A stretch of 64,000 bases of DNA from JAWXBR01 sp034440235 (GTDB taxonomy: Bacteria; Bacteroidota; Ignavibacteria; Kapaibacteriales; Kapaibacteriaceae). The notes under the pieces were generated by a model. It saw nothing but the letters and a program-made list of their open reading frames with translations. It had not been told where the DNA came from and did not search any database. Positions 43,581 through 50,980 of the stretch are shown here, one piece after another; position 1 is the stretch's first letter; every line of letters begins with the position of its first letter. A program made the position numbers and the translations under genes. Where the stretch lies: the NCBI GenBank assembly GCA_034440235.1, contig JAWXBR010000013.1, positions 1-64,000 of the forward strand. Reading direction: 5' to 3'.

Positions 43581-44825
43581 CTAAACCACGGCCCACCACG
43601 GAGCAGCAATGATATCCGAGGTGAGATCGCGAATTGTCGGGTCGCTACTCAGAAGTATTCCTCGTTTAGCTTCTGGATATGCTGACATAAATGCACGTAG
43701 ATGTTTAGAATCGCTGTAATTGATTGTTGAGGATGTCTTGATTTCGACCGCTAGGAGCCTGTTGCCCTCTTCTAGGATAAAATCAACTTCTTTACTACCT
43801 GATCTCCAGTGGTATAGACCTCTGCCATAACTCAGGTCTTTCCAAACAGCAATGTCGCTCGCAATAAATGTCTCGAAGTGGAATCCGGTCGGGACTGAGG
43901 ATCGAGAAGCGGCGAGGGCCAGAGCGGAGTCAGTGATGACAAGTTTACTCGATTTGATTATTCGATGTCCCGCATTGCGCGAGTAAGCGGGGATATGATT
44001 AATTAAGTAGCTGCGGTCAAGAGCGTCAACCCATCGACGGACTGTAGATACCGCAACTCCGAGTTCATTGGCAATGGTTGAATGGTTTTGAATTTGAGCT
44101 GTTCGGGCAGCCAATAGCCTAATGAATTGTTCGAACTTGTCCGGCGATTCTATCTCTAAGACTTCACGTATGTCTCGACTTGCAAACACTTGAATGTAGT
44201 CTTCCATGAGACGCCGCCTATGCTCAGGATCTGTTGCAAGTACTCTTGGAAATCCTCCCGACTGCACAACCTCCGCCCAGTTCATCGCACCACTTATTTC
44301 TGCTCGATCATTGAGCTCTTTCATAACCGAAGGCGTTTCTCCAAACAAGAATGACCACCCAGGATGTGAATCAGAGAGCCGCAATTCGCTTAACGTCAAC
44401 GGACGCAACGTCCGATAGGCAACCCTCCCCAATAAAGAGTCGCTAACTGACGTTCGAATGTTTGGTTGGTGCGATCCACATAGCAAAAATTGCCCCGGCC
44501 TGTCGGTCTCGTCAATCGCGGCTTTTAGCGTTAATAAAATGCTCGGCGCTCGTTGTACTTCGTCAATAAACAACCCCTTGTCCACCCTACTTTTGACAAA
44601 TCCTTTTGGGTCAGCTAAGGCTTCATTTAGAGTGTCCACGTCGTCCAGCGTACACGAAGCAAACCCCATGTCCTGTGCAATTGCACGACAAAGAGTACTT
44701 TTCCCAACCTGCCTAGCTCCCATTACGGCGACTGCAGGATATCGACCTAAATCGTTGACAAGCGACTGGGTGATAGTCCTAGGGAAAAAATTTGGATTTG
44801 AGAATAAAAACGGTATATTGTTCAT
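43581..44825 (-). CDS. ATP-binding protein, AAA_14 plus DUF4143
   Basis: A 414-residue predicted ATPase. The N-terminal AAA domain has Walker A VMGARQVGKSTLCRAIA and Walker B GLFIDEVQRAPSILLTLKAAID. A helix-turn-helix-like segment (TIANELGVAVSTVRRWVDAL) precedes the DUF4143 region. That region ends in a restriction-endonuclease-like core (GLYHWRSGSKEVDFILEEGNRLLAVEIKTS, with D, E and K of a PD-(D/E)xK pattern). Such genes are common, scattered and often transferred, and their role is unsettled. It converges on the surface operon and diverges from the 44855 gene. Confidence 0.9.
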   Translation of the reverse strand: MNNIPFLFSNPNFFPRTITQSLVNDLGRYPAVAVMGARQVGKSTLCRAIAQDMGFASCTLDDVDTLNEALADPKGFVKSRVDKGLFIDEVQRAPSILLTLKAAIDETDRPGQFLLCGSHQPNIRTSVSDSLLGRVAYRTLRPLTLSELRLSDSHPGWSFLFGETPSVMKELNDRAEISGAMNWAEVVQSGGFPRVLATDPEHRRRLMEDYIQVFASRDIREVLEIESPDKFEQFIRLLAARTAQIQNHSTIANELGVAVSTVRRWVDALDRSYLINHIPAYSRNAGHRIIKSSKLVITDSALALAASRSSVPTGFHFETFIASDIAVWKDLSYGRGLYHWRSGSKEVDFILEEGNRLLAVEIKTSSTINYSDSKHLRAFMSAYPEAKRGILLSSDPTIRDLTSDIIAAPWWAVV

Positions 44826-44854
44826 GAATCGTCAATATAACGTTTTCGTTTAAC

Positions 44855-45403
44855 ATGATAAACACGTCCACAGTTGCTGAAGTACTTGAATTCCTCGAGC
44901 AAGCTAGTACTCGCGGACTAATGCCCGCTGCTACTGCTGGAGCGCTTGCAAGTGCTGTACGTAGTATTCAGAGTGTGTTAAGTGACGCAGAACAACAGGA
45001 TGTCAGAAGCCTGGATTTGGAAGCTGTCATAAAACGGTTCAATAATAAACGTTCACTTGACTTCAATCCGTCGTCCCTGAATGAATATGGACGTCGGTTT
45101 CAAAGAGCCGTGCAGCTATATATTTCCTGGAACGACGATCCTGCAAACTTCGCGGTCAAGACCAGATCGACGGCCAAGAAAAAATTAATACTTGGTGAGC
45201 ATTCTCCCGGTGCCTATGACATACGGACACATCCTGTGCAGTTAGCGCCATCGTCAGAGAGAAACACAAATGCGGGCAGTTTTACAACTTCGTTGCCAAT
45301 TCGAGCAGACTGGGTCGTTTCTCTAGTTAATGTACCCTCTGATTTAACTGAGGTTGAAGCTGAGAAACTCAGAAAATTCATTGGGCTCCTAGTCTCAGAA
45401 TAG
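44855..45403 (+). CDS. hypothetical protein
   Basis: A 182-residue protein that I do not recognise. The N-terminal half is helical (VAEVLEFLEQASTRGLMPAATAGALASAVRSIQSVL; LNEYGRRFQRAVQLYISWNDDP). It loosely resembles the SAM-like arm-binding domain of tyrosine recombinases, but no catalytic domain follows. The C-terminus (LVNVPSDLTEVEAEKLRKFIGLLVSE) looks like a short helical tail. There is no signal peptide. It starts 29 bp from the divergent ATPase gene. A fragment of der begins right after its stop. Confidence 0.55.
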   Translation: MINTSTVAEVLEFLEQASTRGLMPAATAGALASAVRSIQSVLSDAEQQDVRSLDLEAVIKRFNNKRSLDFNPSSLNEYGRRFQRAVQLYISWNDDPANFAVKTRSTAKKKLILGEHSPGAYDIRTHPVQLAPSSERNTNAGSFTTSLPIRADWVVSLVNVPSDLTEVEAEKLRKFIGLLVSE

Positions 45404-45406
45404 TTC

Positions 45407-45451
45407 TTATCGAGGAGCGCCACGAAAATGTGGAGAGCGTTCCTGGCGTAA
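45407..45451 (+). pseudogene. 45-bp fragment of der (switch I region)
   Basis: These 45 bases match der at 51042-51086 with six differences by eye, in the same orientation. In frame they read IEERHENVESVPGV against IEERHAIVESVPGV of Der. No more of der is present on either side. It lies between the 44855 gene stop and the last codon of the 45452 gene. Confidence 0.75.
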
Positions 45452-45823
45452 TTAGCTGATCTTAAGAATCTTTATCGTTCCCGCCCTCGAGCCATAGTCG
45501 CTTACAACAACGAAGTACATGCCGGTCGACCAGGTAGAAGCATCGACGGTAAACGTCTGAAGGCCCGGAATGAGTTGAACGCGATGCGCAAGACTTTCGA
45601 TGGTGCGTCCTTGTACGTCCACCACATCAAGTGTACGAAATCCTTGGGTTGCTGTCTGCGCTTCGTATATGCGTATCTCAAAAGTGCCGCGGATCATACG
45701 CGGGTATGCGTCGGCAAGCCATATAGCATCGGGGATGGGATTAGCCCGAACATCCGATTGCATCCAACTCAAAAGCAGACAGAGCGTTGCTATTGTGCAT
45801 CCGTAGGATTGTCTTTTGGTCAT
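45452..45823 (-). CDS. small secreted protein made almost only of a T9SS-type tail
   Basis: A 123-residue protein with a signal peptide (TIATLCLLLSWMQSDVRA, about 1-27). The remaining about 95 residues look like a T9SS C-terminal sorting domain (FEIRIYEAQTATQGFRTLDVVDVQGRTIESL ... STGMYFVVVSDYGSRAGTIKILKIS) with little else in front. It overlaps the 45820 gene by 4 bp (ATGA), so the two are co-translated. It could be a stand-alone sorting-domain protein or the remnant of a larger cargo. Confidence 0.7.
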   Translation of the reverse strand: MTKRQSYGCTIATLCLLLSWMQSDVRANPIPDAIWLADAYPRMIRGTFEIRIYEAQTATQGFRTLDVVDVQGRTIESLAHRVQLIPGLQTFTVDASTWSTGMYFVVVSDYGSRAGTIKILKIS

Positions 45824-48225
45824 GGAAGGACGAGAACCTGCTCGTACGTACTTGTGGAGGCTGTCGAAAGTGTAACGACATACATGCCTGGCATCACAAT
45901 ATCAGGAGAGCAAGAAACACCCATCAAATTCACAAGCCGTGAAAGGGTCATGTTTGCTCTATTCCAACGCATGCCATGTTCCTCCCAGGTTGCTGCCCTG
46001 ATCTTGTGTGAACGAGCGGGGAGCACGCTGTCTGACACGGAGGTGGTCGTCGTGGACTTGTACAGTCCCTTGTCCGTGCAATAATAAATGTCGTTACCAT
46101 CGGGATCGCGAAAGAGTGAGATCACTTGCGTATTCTCTTCGAACTGCAATGCATGCGCATGCCAGGAGAGTCCATCGTCGGTGCTTTCGATTACGCCATC
46201 GGGAGACATGAGCAGCAGGCGGCCATCGTTCGTTGCAACTCCGTCACCTCCGATAAATCTGTACGGTCTGCTAAACGATGCATGATACACCGTTGCCCAT
46301 GTTCTGCCATGGTCGGCGGAACGTAGAACATGGCAATCCTCCATGCGGTGATTCACAGCTTCTGTCTCGCTGGGTGCATTGAAGGGCGGAGGAATCTGAA
46401 TATGCCTCGTGGTATCGTATAACAGCGTTGTCACAGAAGCCAACAACGCGCCACTCGGTGATTTCGTCATTCCGAGGAAATATCGACCGACTCCAACAGG
46501 AAGGGAAGAAGTTTCCCAAGAGGCACCACCATCGGACGAGTATACGATGCCGCCACAAACGTTGGTGTCCGCAAGCCGCGTGTCATCATCCACGATGTAT
46601 TGATGGCTTACCAGCGCCACATGGTTTTGAGAATTTGATTCCACGTAAGCGATAACGAATCCCGTTGAGTCGTTGGAGGCTGCGTTGCACAACACCGGGC
46701 GCAGATCGACACTGTCGCGTGCTCCCTCTGGGCTGATGCGACGGATGATATATTTGTTAGCCACGACGGACGTGCCGTCCGCGAGTCGATAGACACAGGT
46801 CGAAGCGTTTGTATCCAGTGTGTCGAGGAGCTCACCCGAGCGAGAAAATACACGTGTGATATTGCCAGGAGCCAGAACGGCATCGTGGCCAACGAAGAGG
46901 GTTCGGAGACCCCTTGTGCTTTGGTAATACGGACCTACCGTATTGTGGGATGTGTATTGCTCTCCGCGCGTGCTTGTCGCATGTGTGACGCCATATCCTT
47001 TCGCAGAGATGTGGGTTAAGCCATCGCTCCAGGGAACAACGATAGGCGTATGCTCAGGCGTGACGAAGCCGCATAAAATCGGATTGATTTTAATGTCATC
47101 CAAATCCCTCATCAGAGAGCCAACATTCACAAGACCCAGACCGCGATGAAAAAGAGACATTGTCGAATAACCAGTTCGCATCAATGAGTACGAATCGGAC
47201 AACGGCCGGGGGTCTACGCTGGGGCCTATTCCCTGCGGGAGGGTGTCTATGGTTGTATGAATGGGTTCTTGCAGGTAGATAGAAATAATTCCTACACGAT
47301 CGGGACCAGGAGGGTGGACAAGTTGAGTTGAATACAGTCCAATGGCAAGGTTCGACCACGGCGCTGTGTATTGCAGAGGAGGTAGTGAACCCATGTACAC
47401 CCAGCCTTCGCTGCTGTACCTAGCATACCACCCTTGCCGAGGTGAAAAGAGAACCAAGCCGCCTGCTGTGCTAGAAATCAAGTTTATCTGTGAAAGAATC
47501 GGTGCACTCGGTGCGCCTGGGATGATGAGTTGCGTTTCGCAGCGCCGATAGGTGCTATCGTGAATAGAGCCGTAGCAAATCGTGTCGGGGAGTAAACCGT
47601 CAAGGGCCTTCTCGGTCCATACGAGCGAATCTCCAGCAAAGACCGCAATTTCGTCGGGACGACGAATAGGCACGGGGAAGAATTTCCCTCCTAGGTCTAC
47701 CGTAGTGATGATGTACTTTCCAGCACGAGTCTGCGCGAGGATGAAACCAGAATTCAATTGCTTGAGATTCAGGCTGGAATCTGGACTCCACGATCTACCT
47801 CCGTCGATACTCGTGGAGTACCCTGAATGTAGCAGGCCGTCACCATACGATTGCAGCCCATTGATATCCGGTACAACGCGTTCTGTTATAGTGCCCTGGG
47901 CATTGATGGCAAAGAGTCGATAACCGAAAAATCCGTGCTGACTAAGAAGGACGTCGCCATTGCGATCATTGTAAAGATCATTATATTGGAATGAGCCGTT
48001 GTTTGTAATCTCTTCTACTTTCATCAATTGCCACGTTGTCTTGTCCAACTTATACAAGCCCCGAACCGCAATCGCCACATAAATATCCCCGCTCTCACCA
48101 TGGATGCCCACTACAGGTGTCATAATAGTAGTCGGCTCTCGTTCGCGGTAGATAAGCTTGGCATTTTGGGCAAGGCACATCGTGCAGCCAAGAAAGACGG
48201 AGAGGACAATCAGTTTCTGAACCAT
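45820..48225 (-). CDS. secreted Asp-box (BNR) repeat protein
   Basis: An 801-residue exported protein. The signal peptide is MVQKLIVLSVFLGCTMCLAQN; I start at ATG 48225 because the frame upstream to 48315 adds nothing sensible. At least four Asp-box motifs are visible (STSIDGGRSWSPD, VYSSDGGASWET, LRSADHGRTWAT, IESTDDGLSWHA), typical of a beta-propeller. The end (SRLVNLMGVSCSPDIVMPGMYVVTLSTASTSTYEQVLVLP) resembles a T9SS sorting tail. No sialidase catalytic residues can be assigned, so binding or structural roles are as likely as enzymatic ones. It is coupled to the 45452 gene. Confidence 0.82.
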   Translation of the reverse strand: MVQKLIVLSVFLGCTMCLAQNAKLIYREREPTTIMTPVVGIHGESGDIYVAIAVRGLYKLDKTTWQLMKVEEITNNGSFQYNDLYNDRNGDVLLSQHGFFGYRLFAINAQGTITERVVPDINGLQSYGDGLLHSGYSTSIDGGRSWSPDSSLNLKQLNSGFILAQTRAGKYIITTVDLGGKFFPVPIRRPDEIAVFAGDSLVWTEKALDGLLPDTICYGSIHDSTYRRCETQLIIPGAPSAPILSQINLISSTAGGLVLFSPRQGWYARYSSEGWVYMGSLPPLQYTAPWSNLAIGLYSTQLVHPPGPDRVGIISIYLQEPIHTTIDTLPQGIGPSVDPRPLSDSYSLMRTGYSTMSLFHRGLGLVNVGSLMRDLDDIKINPILCGFVTPEHTPIVVPWSDGLTHISAKGYGVTHATSTRGEQYTSHNTVGPYYQSTRGLRTLFVGHDAVLAPGNITRVFSRSGELLDTLDTNASTCVYRLADGTSVVANKYIIRRISPEGARDSVDLRPVLCNAASNDSTGFVIAYVESNSQNHVALVSHQYIVDDDTRLADTNVCGGIVYSSDGGASWETSSLPVGVGRYFLGMTKSPSGALLASVTTLLYDTTRHIQIPPPFNAPSETEAVNHRMEDCHVLRSADHGRTWATVYHASFSRPYRFIGGDGVATNDGRLLLMSPDGVIESTDDGLSWHAHALQFEENTQVISLFRDPDGNDIYYCTDKGLYKSTTTTSVSDSVLPARSHKIRAATWEEHGMRWNRANMTLSRLVNLMGVSCSPDIVMPGMYVVTLSTASTSTYEQVLVLP

Positions 48226-48290
48226 AATACGTACAACGAATAGTGTATAAGAAGAAATAGTATACATGAAAGCCAATGTTAAGATACATT

Positions 48291-48318
48291 GGGATGGCTC
48301 CTTGTCAAGAGCCATCCC
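48291..48318 (-). terminator. terminator hairpin after the Cys-rich gene
   Basis: A perfect 10-bp stem (GGGATGGCTC at 48291-48300 with GAGCCATCCC at 48309-48318) lies 19 bases after the stop of the 48338 gene and before the 45820 gene start at 48225. No long T-run follows on the minus strand. Confidence 0.65.
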
Positions 48319-48337
48319 GTTGGTTTCAAGATAGACT

Positions 48338-48961
48338 TTACGGTCCGCAACAAACCGGCTGCTCTGTCATGCATGTAAGCGGTATGCAGCCATCATAACA
48401 CACTCCTGGCACATTGCAGGCCCAATAAGTTACGATACAGGGGTTGATGGGATTGGCGTCAACTTTAAACTGTATAGCAAGAATACAGCAACCAGTGCCA
48501 CAGCGTTCCAGGCAGCCATTGGCCAATATTCGTACACACGTAGGTGTTACTATCGTCCAGCAGTAGATCGTCCCGGGAACAGGTGGCATCGTCACGCCCC
48601 AAGAATATGGCGGTCTGCAAGGGTTCATTGTACAAACCACGGCGTCGATGAGCGCTTGTGCACTGTAAGAAGCAGGCGGTGTACCCACGAAGCAAATCTT
48701 CGTAATCGTTGTCCTCCGGTTCTGCAGACCCGAGTTCAGGCAAATCTCTGGAAAGAGAGTTCCGGGGTTTTGTTCGCAACCGTAGACGTCTACGAGATAG
48801 TTAACACCGCCAAGGCAGATAGGAAGGTTGGCTTTGATTATTCCTGGAAATTCGCAATCGCAAATGTTAGGGTCAATTTGCGCTGATGCTGTGTTTGCGG
48901 ACAGAGCAATTCCGAATAGTGCCACAAGCAGCATTTTGCGCCAATGGAAGAGACAGTTCAT
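48338..48961 (-). CDS. Cys-rich secreted protein of unknown function
   Basis: About 207 residues. I start at ATG 48961 (MNCLFHWRKMLLVALFGIALSANTASAQ), which has GAGG eight bases upstream and gives a good signal peptide. The mature part has more than twenty cysteines (for example ICDCEFPG, GCLERCGTGCCIL, CVTYWACNVPGVCYDGC-type clusters, PVCCGP), which suggests many disulfides outside the cytoplasm. There is no T9SS tail and I recognise no family. It stands alone, with a hairpin after it. A short inverted repeat (GCGACAT/ATGTCGC, 49051-49066) lies 90 bp upstream. Confidence 0.7.
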   Translation of the reverse strand: MNCLFHWRKMLLVALFGIALSANTASAQIDPNICDCEFPGIIKANLPICLGGVNYLVDVYGCEQNPGTLFPEICLNSGLQNRRTTITKICFVGTPPASYSAQALIDAVVCTMNPCRPPYSWGVTMPPVPGTIYCWTIVTPTCVRILANGCLERCGTGCCILAIQFKVDANPINPCIVTYWACNVPGVCYDGCIPLTCMTEQPVCCGP

Positions 48962-49050
48962 GATGTACCTCGACATGGATGGATGTGAATTAGGAAGAGA
49001 GCAACCTAGAACCTTCATTCAATGAGATTCGTATCAGAACAGTGAATCGT

Positions 49051-49066
49051 GCGACATTCATGTCGC
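49051..49066. promoter_or_regulatory. inverted repeat upstream of the Cys-rich gene
   Basis: GCGACAT and ATGTCGC with a two-base spacer. It is about 90 bp upstream of the Cys-rich gene start and 74 bp after the 49140 gene stop. It could be an operator or a weak terminator. Confidence 0.3.
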
Positions 49067-49139
49067 GCTTCGGTCTAGCCCATTCGGGTGCATGAAGGCA
49101 GTGTATAAGACGAATACTGTGTTTACAATCGAAAATATT

Positions 49140-49955
49140 CTACGTATTTGCGACATCAATGGCTTTTAGCAGAAGTTGCCAAAGTGCCCTGGGCTCTAGG
49201 AGAGTCTCGTATGGATCTGCGGAGGAGGTGAGTGATAGTGCCGCCTCGTAGTCGGTAAAATGAAGTGACTTCCTAGCTGCGGTTAGACTGAGGCTGCTGT
49301 CGGAGAGCTTTTTAAGGAGGCGCGCAAGTAGCCAAAGAGGAACCTCCTTTTTTAGCGCCGGCTTTCGCGCGACGTGACGGTGAAGAGTGGTAATTGCTTC
49401 GCTGATTTTGTCTGCATTGCCGTACTGTGCCGCAGTGAACACTGCAATGACTAGTGTGTCTGTATAGTGCTGCTGTGCTACATGGGGACTTAATTCTATT
49501 GTTTTACGAGCACCAATAATTGTCTGAGCGTATAGTGCTCGAATATTGAGGAAGTCGACGAATGCCAACGGACGCTTCTTTGTTGCTTTTTGCTTGCGAG
49601 CAGCCGTTGCCGTGGCATGTGCCTCAGAATATCTTCCCGCGTCGAGCAAATGTCCGACTAGGTTAGACATGCCCTGATACCAGGTATTAGATCCTAATAC
49701 AGAAAGAGCGATGACCTTTCTTGATTCAATAATCCCACGTTTGAACTTGTGCGTATGGGTAAAAAGAAACACCCTCTCTAGCAAATACTCTCGCTCAGCC
49801 GGAATGTCAAACAATCCAAGCTCAATGAGTTTTGAGCGGGTACGATCGAGCCAACTTAGACCAAAATCAACATCATCGTTAACCTGCGCAATCGTCTTGG
49901 CAAGCCTAGTGGCGATGATTACAACCAACAGTGAGTACGATTTTCTCGGAATCAT
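49140..49955 (-). CDS. helical-repeat protein, downstream half of an amber-split frame
   Basis: A 271-residue, mostly helical protein (for example SNLVGHLLDAGRYSEAHATATAARKQK; NADKISEAITTLHRHVARK), TPR-like in feel. It is in the same frame as the 49983-50591 gene, separated only by TAG and nine codons. GGAAG precedes its ATG, so independent translation is possible. Read through, the pair would give about 480 residues, close to the 478 of the helical protein at 29974, though I see no clear sequence similarity. It is either the second gene of a pair or the 3' half of a broken gene. The TAG sits where codons on both sides look coding. Confidence 0.55.
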   Translation of the reverse strand: MIPRKSYSLLVVIIATRLAKTIAQVNDDVDFGLSWLDRTRSKLIELGLFDIPAEREYLLERVFLFTHTHKFKRGIIESRKVIALSVLGSNTWYQGMSNLVGHLLDAGRYSEAHATATAARKQKATKKRPLAFVDFLNIRALYAQTIIGARKTIELSPHVAQQHYTDTLVIAVFTAAQYGNADKISEAITTLHRHVARKPALKKEVPLWLLARLLKKLSDSSLSLTAARKSLHFTDYEAALSLTSSADPYETLLEPRALWQLLLKAIDVANT

Positions 49956-49982
49956 AGATAATGCTTCCGTAGCAACATTGGC

Positions 49983-50591
49983 CTAGCGTCTTAGCACCTC
50001 TTGTTCGCGAGGAGACCTGGCGGGAACGGCCAGTTCTATCCATTGTGCATATAAGCTGGTTACTAATGAAGCTTGTGCTGAAGCCCGATGAGCACTCCGC
50101 AACGCATCGTTCGCTTTCCTTCGTTCACCGTTGGTCGCGTAATCGAGAGCAAACTTGAGATAAATACCAGGTTCGAACCAGGCTTGATCAGGTTGTACGA
50201 TGAGCTTAAGTGCGTCATGAAGATGCTTACGTCCGATATCTCTACCGGACAATCGGAACAACGTTTCGCCAATACTTAAGCTCCTGTGAAACTGTAGTGC
50301 CTCTCGCTGCCGCACAGACAAGTCAGACGAGATCGTGCACATTAAAATCGCTTGAGCAAGCCGTTGTTGCAGTCTTTCGCAACGCTTTCGATACGCGGCA
50401 TTAACTTTCGCACGCTTGCGGTACCAATGCTTGAGGAGATCAAAGTCTGACTGGAATTGTCGCAAATGTACTTGCTGTACCACAAAATTATCTGCTTGTG
50501 GTAGGTATGCTAGTAGGTGTACAGGTGCTGAAAAGCCTTTCCCGACAAGCATGGATAGACATTGTGTGTATTCATTTATTTGTTGATACAT
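49983..50591 (-). CDS. hypothetical helical protein, upstream half of an amber-split frame
   Basis: A 202-residue protein, MYQQINEYTQCLSMLVGKG onward. It is basic and helical (KHWYRKRAKVNAAYRKRCERLQQRLAQAILM; KFALDYATNGERRKANDALRSAHRASAQ). I do not recognise a family. It ends at TAG 49983-49985, and the frame then continues open into the 49140-49955 gene. There is no signal peptide. It diverges from the small secreted protein gene at 50726. Confidence 0.55.
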   Translation of the reverse strand: MYQQINEYTQCLSMLVGKGFSAPVHLLAYLPQADNFVVQQVHLRQFQSDFDLLKHWYRKRAKVNAAYRKRCERLQQRLAQAILMCTISSDLSVRQREALQFHRSLSIGETLFRLSGRDIGRKHLHDALKLIVQPDQAWFEPGIYLKFALDYATNGERRKANDALRSAHRASAQASLVTSLYAQWIELAVPARSPREQEVLRR

Positions 50592-50670
50592 ATAATAAAC
50601 TAGTACGCTGACAAAATAATGACTGTCGCATTAGATCAACAACTGGTAGCAAAATAGCTTTTCCTGATGA

Positions 50671-50710
50671 GAAAGTTGCGTGTGTTACGTACACGACATA
50701 AACAACTTTC
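50671..50710 (+). promoter_or_regulatory. nested hairpin in the leader of the 50726 gene
   Basis: GAAAGTTG (50671-50678) pairs with CAACTTTC (50703-50710), and inside it CGTGT (50679-50683) pairs with ACACG (50691-50695). It ends four bases before the AGGAG ribosome-binding site of the 50726 gene, so it could affect its translation or mRNA stability, or be a terminator. Confidence 0.45.
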
Positions 50711-50725
50711 AAACAGGAGATTCAC

Positions 50726-50929
50726 ATGGAAATGCTCATCGCCATTCTCTTATGGATTGGCTGTATTAGTGCGCCAAATTCATACACAACTCAGGCAATT
50801 GATAACTATGCGACCACGAACGAAGTAGTTGTTAACAGTGTGTTGAGTAGTCAGGCTCAACAACAAGTGATTTGGAACCAGTATGGCTATGCCGTACCAT
50901 CCGTACAAGTGATTAACCCAACAGAGTAG
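50726..50929 (+). CDS. small secreted or membrane protein
   Basis: A 67-residue protein starting MEMLIAILLWIGCISAPNSYTT, with a hydrophobic N-terminus that could be a signal peptide. The remainder (NEVVVNSVLSSQAQQQVIWNQYGYAVPSVQVINPTE) is polar, Gln/Asn-rich and neutral. A strong ribosome-binding site (AGGAG, seven bases upstream) and a structured leader argue that it is real. No family is recognised. Confidence 0.55.
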   Translation: MEMLIAILLWIGCISAPNSYTTQAIDNYATTNEVVVNSVLSSQAQQQVIWNQYGYAVPSVQVINPTE

Positions 50930-50980
50930 CCCCCTTTCCCAGCCCCTTACCCGTCCAGCACGTTAGCCGTACCTTTGTGT

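Noticed and set aside
44855..45403. Tyrosine recombinase
   Set aside because: Only an arm-binding-like helical segment is seen, and no catalytic R-H-R-Y domain follows.
45820..48225. Sialidase call for the Asp-box protein
   Set aside because: Asp-boxes alone do not define a sialidase, and no catalytic Arg triad could be assigned.
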